The notes under the pieces are model-generated. The model was not told the origin of the DNA. It did no database searches and was given only the letters and a program-made list of their open reading frames with translations. The position numbers and the translations under genes are program-made. Of a stretch of 11,678 nt of DNA, positions 6,806 to 11,678 are shown in pieces. Positions within the stretch are counted from its first letter, which is position 1. Each line of letters begins with the position of its first letter. This DNA comes from Ga0077553 sp038215275 (GTDB taxonomy: Bacteria; Acidobacteriota; Terriglobia; Bryobacterales; Bryobacteraceae). The stretch is from positions 1 to 11,678 of the forward strand of contig JBBQRA010000193.1 in NCBI GenBank assembly GCA_038215275.1. The letters run 5' to 3'.

Positions 6806-9800
6806 ATGAAACCCTTTCTGCTTCTCTCACTCTTTTGCTTAGCCGCGCCGCTGGCTGCGCAATTTTCGGCCGCCGTCCAAGGCACCGTTTTCGATCCCTC
6901 CGCGGCCGCGGTTCCGAACGCGGCCATCACCTTGAAAAACGGACGTACCGGGATTGCGTCTTCCCTCCAAACCAATTCCTCCGGTTTCTACCGCTTCAGC
7001 GCCCTTGCCCCAGGCGAATACGAACTCAAAGTCGAGACTGCCGGCTTCCGAGAATCCACCACCATCGTCAATCTCACCACGGGCCAAACCCGCGATCTCA
7101 ATTTCACCCTCGAACTCAGAACCACCGGCGATACGGTCAGCGTCACCGCGGAAGCGCCAGTGCTCGACACCTCCGAGTCGCGCCAGCAGCTGACGATGGA
7201 CCAGAAGAAGATGCGCGACCTCCCATTGCTCAACAACAGCATCTTTGCCCTGCTCACGCTCGCACCCGGCGTCACCGGGCTAAACGGTGCATCCGATAAC
7301 TTCAATCCCGAGTACTTTTCCGGCATGAGCGCCAACGGAGCCAGCCCCCGCGGCAACACTTACAACGTGGACGGTCTCAGCATCACCTCCAACATCACCA
7401 ATGGCACGGCCAACCTCGGCGTGAACCCGGAGGCCGTCGAAGAGTTTACGGTTGAAACCAACACATTCAAGGCCGAGCAAGGCCTTGGCAGTTCCATCGT
7501 TGTCTCCATCACCAGCAAGGCCGGCACAAACCAATTTCACGGCGCGGCCAACTACTGGTTCACCAACCAGGACATGCGCGCCCGGACCAGCCTCCCTTTC
7601 ATCGCCGCTTACGCCCCCTTCCGGCGCAACAATCTCAGCGGCGCCTTCGGCGGCCCAATCCAGAAGAACAAGACCTTTTTCTTCGCCGCCGCGGAGATGC
7701 TCCGGCAGACGGACGCCGCGGCCAGCGTCGTCACCGCGGAAAGCCCGGAATTTGTCTCGTGGGCCCGAACCGCATTCCCGAACTCCCTCGGCACGAAACT
7801 CCTCACTGACTATCCAGCATCGGCGCTCTCCATTACCAATCCCGCGTTCCGCACCGCCCAGCAGGTGATCGGCAATGATTGCGGCAATGCCGCCACGGCG
7901 AACATCCCCTGCAATCTCCCCGTACTCGCGCAAGGGACCTGGAATCGCGCGCCGAGCCGCAATGGGCTCCAGTACAGCATCCGCGGCGACCGCTACTTCC
8001 GAGAGGGTAAGGACCGCGTCTTCGGCAGCTTCATCCGCACAGAATCTGATAACAACAACCTTACGCCCCGGCCGTTCTTCGACAACAACAGCGACCGCTT
8101 CGTCAACGCCTTCCAGGCCAACTACACCCGCACGTTCCGCCCCGCCCTCATCAACGAGTTTTCCGTCTCTGGCAACCGCGTTCAAGGCTTTAACGGCTTT
8201 GACGCCAAGCTTCGTATCCCCGTCATCAACATCTCCGGCTCCCAAGGCCTGGGCGTTGGGGGAGGCTTGTTCGTTCAGAACAACTGGAATTGGCGCGAAG
8301 TCCTCACCTGGGTCAAAGGTTCTCACTCCATCAAGTTTGGCGGCACTTACTTCTGGGGCAACGACTGGGCCGACTTCCCTCAAGGCAACAGCCGCCCCAC
8401 CTTCAACTTCAACAACCTCCTCGATCTCGTCCGCGATCAACCCTTCTCCGGCACCGGAGCCTCCCGCGATCCCCTCAGCGGCGAGTTGAGGCGTTATCGA
8501 TTCGGCGCCAAAGCGAACACAGTCGGCCTCTTCGTCCAGGATGAATGGAAAGTCCGCCCTAACCTTACTCTCACTTTAAGCCTTCGCTATGATGATTTCG
8601 GGAATCCGAGCGGCATCCAGGGCTTCCTCTACACCAACCTCTTTGTCGGCAGCGGCAACAACTATGTTGACCAGTTCCGCACCGCCTCCATCCGAAGGAC
8701 CGAAGCTCAATTCCCCGGCCGCCTCAAGAACAACTGGAGCCCCCGCTTCGGCTTTGCCTGGGCTCCCGGAAAGTCCCGGAAGTGGAGTGTCCGTGGCGGC
8801 ATCGGGATGTACTATGACTGGATTACGCTCGGCGAGTCCATCGACCGCGTGAACATCAATCCGCCCAATTTCCTCTTCCCCAACGTTGGGCAACTTCTGC
8901 CCATCAAACCTATCTTCAACGTAGGCAATTCCGATACCTTCCCTTACGGCTTCACGCTTCCAGTCATCCCCTCCGTCGGCCTTGATGAGCGCGGCGGCCT
9001 CGCCGGCGTTCAGTCCGCCGTCGGTGGCATCGACCCGAACCTGAAGGCGCCCCGCACCCTCAACTACCTTCTCGGAGTCGAACGAGAACTCCGTGGCACC
9101 GTCGTCGGCGTCAACTACAGCGGTTCCTACGCCACCAACGGTATCGTTGGCACCGATCACAACCGCATCGCCGGCGACCTCGTCGATGGCCGCCTGGACC
9201 GCATCAACCCCAGCTTCGGAGCCATGACTTACATCCTCAACTCCAACACCATTAACTACAACGCGATGATTGTCTCGGCCCGCCGTCGTTTCGGTGACCG
9301 CGGCACGATTCAAGGCTCTTACACGACCAGCGTCACGAACGACTACTACCAAGGAGGTTCCCGCTCTACCGGCGTCGGCAACATTCCCGACCCGGCCCGC
9401 CTTCGCGATTTCCGGGCTAATTCCGCGTTCGACGTTCGCCACCGGATCTCGGCCTCCGGAGTCTACCGCTTCGGTTCGCCGTTTAAGGGGAACGTAGTGG
9501 CCAAGCACATCTTTGGCGGCTGGGAGATCGGCTCGACGCTGATTGCCCAAACCGGTACGCCGTATTGGATCACCAACAACGCGGGGTTCAATCCGATCCG
9601 TGATACGAACGGTAACGTCACCGGCTTCCGTCCTCTTAGTGGCGACTACAACGCCGACGGATTAAACTTTGATTTGCCCAACGTTCCTTCCAGCTTTGTC
9701 ACCAAGCCCGATCGCGCACAATTCCTTGGCGCCAACGCCGGTCGGTCGGCGTATGACATCAACGCCATCACGGCGCCGGCCGTCGGTACCGTCGGCAACA

Positions 9801-10051
9801 GCCCACGCAATGCATTCCGCCAGCAGGGCGTTCTTGCTATTGACGGCAGCGTGATCAAGAACAACCGCCTTCCGTTTCTCGGCGAGGCCGCGAATCTGCA
9901 ATTAAAGTTCGAGTTCTTTAACGCCATCAATCGGGTCAACCTCGGGAACATTAATAGCAACGTCGCGGATCCAAACTTTGGAACGATCCTCGGCCAAAAT
10001 GGAAACGCCGGTCCCCGTACAGTTCAAATCGGAGCGAGGATTGCCTTCTAG
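6806..10051 (+). CDS. Oar-like TonB-dependent receptor with carboxypeptidase-regulatory-like domain (second copy)
   Basis: A complete 1,081-residue outer-membrane receptor. Residues 1-19 (MKPFLLLSLFCLAAPLAAQ) are a textbook signal peptide. Residues ~23-105 are the regulatory-like fold (VQGTVFDPSAAAVPNA, TNSSGFYRFSALAPGEYEL, VETAGF). A plug-like region follows (VTAEAPVLDT, YNVDGLSITSN, EEFTVETNTFKAEQG, SITSKAGTNQFHG). The family signature FGGPIQKNKTFFF starts near residue 281, and barrel strands run to a C-terminal phenylalanine (QIGARIAF). FVQDEWKVRPNLTLTLSLRYD is the typical late-barrel motif and has a matching motif in the first receptor. Two cysteines, C359 and C369, lie about 10 residues apart in a predicted surface loop and could form a disulfide; the first receptor has none in its mature part. 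The two receptors share architecture but clearly differ in sequence, so this is an old paralogue or separately acquired copy, not a recent tandem duplicate. Codons end mainly in C, unlike the three upstream genes. The ligand is unknown. Confidence 0.94.
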   Translation: MKPFLLLSLFCLAAPLAAQFSAAVQGTVFDPSAAAVPNAAITLKNGRTGIASSLQTNSSGFYRFSALAPGEYELKVETAGFRESTTIVNLTTGQTRDLNFTLELRTTGDTVSVTAEAPVLDTSESRQQLTMDQKKMRDLPLLNNSIFALLTLAPGVTGLNGASDNFNPEYFSGMSANGASPRGNTYNVDGLSITSNITNGTANLGVNPEAVEEFTVETNTFKAEQGLGSSIVVSITSKAGTNQFHGAANYWFTNQDMRARTSLPFIAAYAPFRRNNLSGAFGGPIQKNKTFFFAAAEMLRQTDAAASVVTAESPEFVSWARTAFPNSLGTKLLTDYPASALSITNPAFRTAQQVIGNDCGNAATANIPCNLPVLAQGTWNRAPSRNGLQYSIRGDRYFREGKDRVFGSFIRTESDNNNLTPRPFFDNNSDRFVNAFQANYTRTFRPALINEFSVSGNRVQGFNGFDAKLRIPVINISGSQGLGVGGGLFVQNNWNWREVLTWVKGSHSIKFGGTYFWGNDWADFPQGNSRPTFNFNNLLDLVRDQPFSGTGASRDPLSGELRRYRFGAKANTVGLFVQDEWKVRPNLTLTLSLRYDDFGNPSGIQGFLYTNLFVGSGNNYVDQFRTASIRRTEAQFPGRLKNNWSPRFGFAWAPGKSRKWSVRGGIGMYYDWITLGESIDRVNINPPNFLFPNVGQLLPIKPIFNVGNSDTFPYGFTLPVIPSVGLDERGGLAGVQSAVGGIDPNLKAPRTLNYLLGVERELRGTVVGVNYSGSYATNGIVGTDHNRIAGDLVDGRLDRINPSFGAMTYILNSNTINYNAMIVSARRRFGDRGTIQGSYTTSVTNDYYQGGSRSTGVGNIPDPARLRDFRANSAFDVRHRISASGVYRFGSPFKGNVVAKHIFGGWEIGSTLIAQTGTPYWITNNAGFNPIRDTNGNVTGFRPLSGDYNADGLNFDLPNVPSSFVTKPDRAQFLGANAGRSAYDINAITAPAVGTVGNSPRNAFRQQGVLAIDGSVIKNNRLPFLGEAANLQLKFEFFNAINRVNLGNINSNVADPNFGTILGQNGNAGPRTVQIGARIAF
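10031..10034 (+). promoter_or_regulatory. Candidate ribosome binding site for the second TPR gene, inside the receptor 3' end
   Basis: GGAG lies 6 nt before the in-frame TTG at 10041, and a further AGGA at 10037-10040 abuts it. These bases also encode the GAR residues of the receptor C-terminus (QIGARIAF), so the match may be partly fortuitous. Confidence 0.45.
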
Positions 10052-11438
10052 GTGGTTGGTCCTTTTTACCTTGGCGGTCGCTACGGCCCACGCCGACGTC
10101 GCCGCCATTCGGGAACTCATTCGTGGCGGCCGCTTTGCCGAAGCGGCCGCCGTTTGTGACCGAGAACTGATATCGGCTCCGGCCAGCCCCGCGCTTTGGA
10201 CCCTGAAAGGGCTTGCTCTGCGGGGCGCTGGCGACGGCCCGCAGAGTCTCGCCGCCTTCCGATCCGCCCTCAAGTTCGACCCTCGCTACCCTCCTGCCCT
10301 CCAAGCAGCCGCTCAGCTTGAGTTCGACTCTCGGCACCCTCGCGCGCGTTCGACATTGGAGACGAGTCTCCTACTCGACCCAGCCAATGCCACCGCCCAC
10401 GCATTGCTTGGCGAACTCGCCTTTGAACGCCAGGATTGCCCCGCCGTCCTGCAGCATTATGCCAATTCCGCCAAGGCCACGGATGTCCGCTGGCGCGTTG
10501 GCGTTTGCTCCTTCCTGCTGGAACAATGGCCTGCGGCTGCCGTCGAGTTTGCGGCCCTGCTCGCCCTTCGAGAACACGGCCCCACCCGTTTCAACCTCGC
10601 GATCACCCACTGGCGCGCTGGCAATCCCGCCGCCACACTCGAAGTCCTGGGAAACCTTGATGACCCGGATTCCCTCAGTCTCCGCGCCGCGGCCCTTCGC
10701 GCGACCAAGCAGGTACCCCAAGCACTTGAACTCCTTCAATCAGCCATCGAGCGCTATCCGCGAGACGAACGCCTGCTCCTGGACCTCGGGCTGCTCTGCC
10801 TCGATCAGAGCGCCATCGAACTCGGCATCTCTGTCCTTGAGGCTGCCGTCGCCCGTCTGCCAAGCTCCGTCCGCCTGCACACGGCGCTCGGAGTCTTCCA
10901 TGTTCGAGCCGGCCGGTTTGAGCAAGGCGACGCCAGTTTTCAGGCTGCCATCCGTCTAGCCCCCGGCACCGGGATGGGACAGGTGGCCACCGCCTCGACG
11001 TTGATGCAAATGGGCCTGGCTGAGGATGCGGTCAAGCTGCTTCGCTCCCTTCCTCTCAATCAGCCGATGGTGGCGCTCACACTCGCTCGGGCGCTGGTCC
11101 TCAAGAACGCCACCGCCGCTGAACGCGCCGAAGCCAAGCAACTTCTCGCCCGCGTTATCTCACGAGAGCCCTCGCTCGCCGCCGCGCGCAGTCTACTCGG
11201 CAAAGTTCATGCCCAGGACGGCGAGAACGCACCGGCGGTACAGCAACTGGAGGCCGCTCTCCGCCTCGATCCCACCGACCGCACCGCTGTATTTCAGCTC
11301 CTTACGCTCTACCGTAAATCGGGCCGTACCGCCGATGCCAACCGCCTCAGCACCCGCCTTCGCCAACTTCTGGCCCAGGAGAAGTCCGACGACATAGAAG
11401 CCCAGCGCTATCCGCTCTCCCGCAAGGAAGACCGTTAA
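10041..11438 (+). CDS. Secreted tetratricopeptide-repeat protein (second copy)
   Basis: Read from TTG 10041 it has 465 residues and begins with a compact signal peptide (PSRWLVLFTLAVATAHA, cleavage before DVAAI), so it is predicted to be periplasmic or secreted. TPR-type helical pairs fill the rest. Examples are the units starting at ALWTLKGLALRGAGDG, AHALLGELAFERQD, LLLDLGLLCLDQ, LHTALGVFHVRAGRFEQG and ARSLLGKVHAQDGENA, with the last one (TAVFQLLTLYRKSGRTADA) followed by a charged tail ending RKEDR. No catalytic motif is visible; a protein-binding scaffold is inferred. The start is uncertain. TTG 10041 has the best Shine-Dalgarno spacing and only an 11-bp overlap with the receptor. ATG 9999 would give 479 residues with a longer n-region, a 53-bp overlap and no good ribosome site. 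It has the same position relative to its receptor as the first TPR gene, but no CRTAC1 gene follows within the window. Codons end mostly in C. Confidence 0.88.
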   Translation: MPSRWLVLFTLAVATAHADVAAIRELIRGGRFAEAAAVCDRELISAPASPALWTLKGLALRGAGDGPQSLAAFRSALKFDPRYPPALQAAAQLEFDSRHPRARSTLETSLLLDPANATAHALLGELAFERQDCPAVLQHYANSAKATDVRWRVGVCSFLLEQWPAAAVEFAALLALREHGPTRFNLAITHWRAGNPAATLEVLGNLDDPDSLSLRAAALRATKQVPQALELLQSAIERYPRDERLLLDLGLLCLDQSAIELGISVLEAAVARLPSSVRLHTALGVFHVRAGRFEQGDASFQAAIRLAPGTGMGQVATASTLMQMGLAEDAVKLLRSLPLNQPMVALTLARALVLKNATAAERAEAKQLLARVISREPSLAAARSLLGKVHAQDGENAPAVQQLEAALRLDPTDRTAVFQLLTLYRKSGRTADANRLSTRLRQLLAQEKSDDIEAQRYPLSRKEDR

Positions 11439-11477
11439 GCAGCCTTCGCCCGGCAGTTGCAAGAGAACTGGCTGCTT
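11437..11477. other. Imperfect inverted repeat at the end of the second TPR gene (possible weak terminator)
   Basis: AAGCAGCC at 11437-11444 pairs with GGCTGCTT at 11470-11477. A nested CAGTT (11454-11458) pairs with AACTG (11466-11470) around a 7-nt loop; G11470 can serve only one of the two stems. The outer arm begins inside the TAA stop codon. No T-tract follows, so this is not a standard intrinsic terminator. It might protect the 3' end or act in Rho-dependent termination. Confidence 0.35.
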
Positions 11478-11678
11478 CCGGACGCTGGAGAGGGCGGGTT
11501 TGGGTTTGCGGGAGGGAGTCGTCGAGTATGTTCATCGATGCGGTATCAGCGATTTCGTAACGCCACTTGGGTGGCCGGTGCAAGGCGTTGAATCCGAACA
11601 AGTAATGCCCCGCTGAGCTTTCCGGTCATTCCTGCAAATTTCAGAAGGGGCTTGCTTTTGCCTGTGTCTGTCACTATT
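11439..11678. other. Window end without a confident gene
   Basis: These 240 bases carry no CRTAC1-like reading frame that would complete the second unit. On the + strand only very short frames exist, for example a ~10-codon one from ATG 11528. On the - strand two frames stay open from the window edge, to stops at about 11546 and 11532. A third carries a protein-like stretch (YLFGFNALHRPPKWRYE) between about 11540 and 11600, but a TGA lies just upstream of it. None has a recognisable domain. A G-rich motif lies at 11492-11516. Confidence 0.5.
11492..11516 (+). other. G-quadruplex-type motif
   Basis: Five GGG tracts (11492-11494, 11496-11498, 11502-11504, 11510-11512, 11514-11516) are separated by loops of 1, 3, 5 and 1 nt. 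This satisfies the G3N1-7 quadruplex pattern with one tract to spare. It lies 54 bp after the second TPR stop codon, outside any gene I can support. The pattern is a direct reading; folding and function are not shown. Confidence 0.45.

Noticed and set aside
7280..8440. 386-codon open frame on the minus strand, and similar long antisense frames at 5649-6608 and 8576-9550
   Set aside because: They lie wholly inside well-supported + strand genes, have low-complexity composition set by the GC-rich codon bias of the opposite strand, and show no recognisable domain or ribosome site.

Overview
The window is a high-GC stretch holding five genes, all on the + strand, tightly packed and all predicted to encode exported proteins. 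Large Oar-like TonB-dependent receptors with an N-terminal carboxypeptidase-regulatory-like domain sit beside secreted TPR proteins and an FG-GAP/ASPIC-UnbV (CRTAC1-family) protein. This set is typical of Acidobacteriota, especially Solibacter/Bryobacter-like lineages that carry many paralogues of each. The taxonomic call is inferred from gene content and style, not from a marker gene.

Layout: (A) 1-6725 is a three-gene unit: an outer-membrane receptor whose 5' end lies outside the window (1-3450), a secreted TPR protein (3463-5112) and a CRTAC1-family beta-propeller protein (5109-6725). The gaps are 12 bp and a 4-bp GTGA overlap, so co-transcription and translational coupling are likely. (B) 6726-6805 is an 80-bp spacer with a short tandem GCAGCAG-based array that places extra in-frame stops after the CRTAC1 gene. 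(C) 6806-11438 is a second unit: a second, divergent receptor (6806-10051) followed by a second secreted TPR protein (about 10041-11438) whose start overlaps the receptor's end. No CRTAC1 partner follows inside the window. (D) 11439-11678 has no confident gene; it holds an imperfect inverted repeat at the TPR stop codon and a G-quadruplex-type motif.

The two units read as two versions of one envelope cassette: a receptor for uptake or surface binding, a periplasmic or secreted TPR scaffold, and (unit A only) a calcium-binding propeller protein. The substrate and the joint role cannot be read from the sequence. The most striking signal is compositional. Genes 1-3 end their codons mainly in G and genes 4-5 mainly in C, although all five run in the same direction. 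The switch falls in or next to the 80-bp spacer, which suggests that the two units have different replication-strand histories and were joined by an inversion or insertion.
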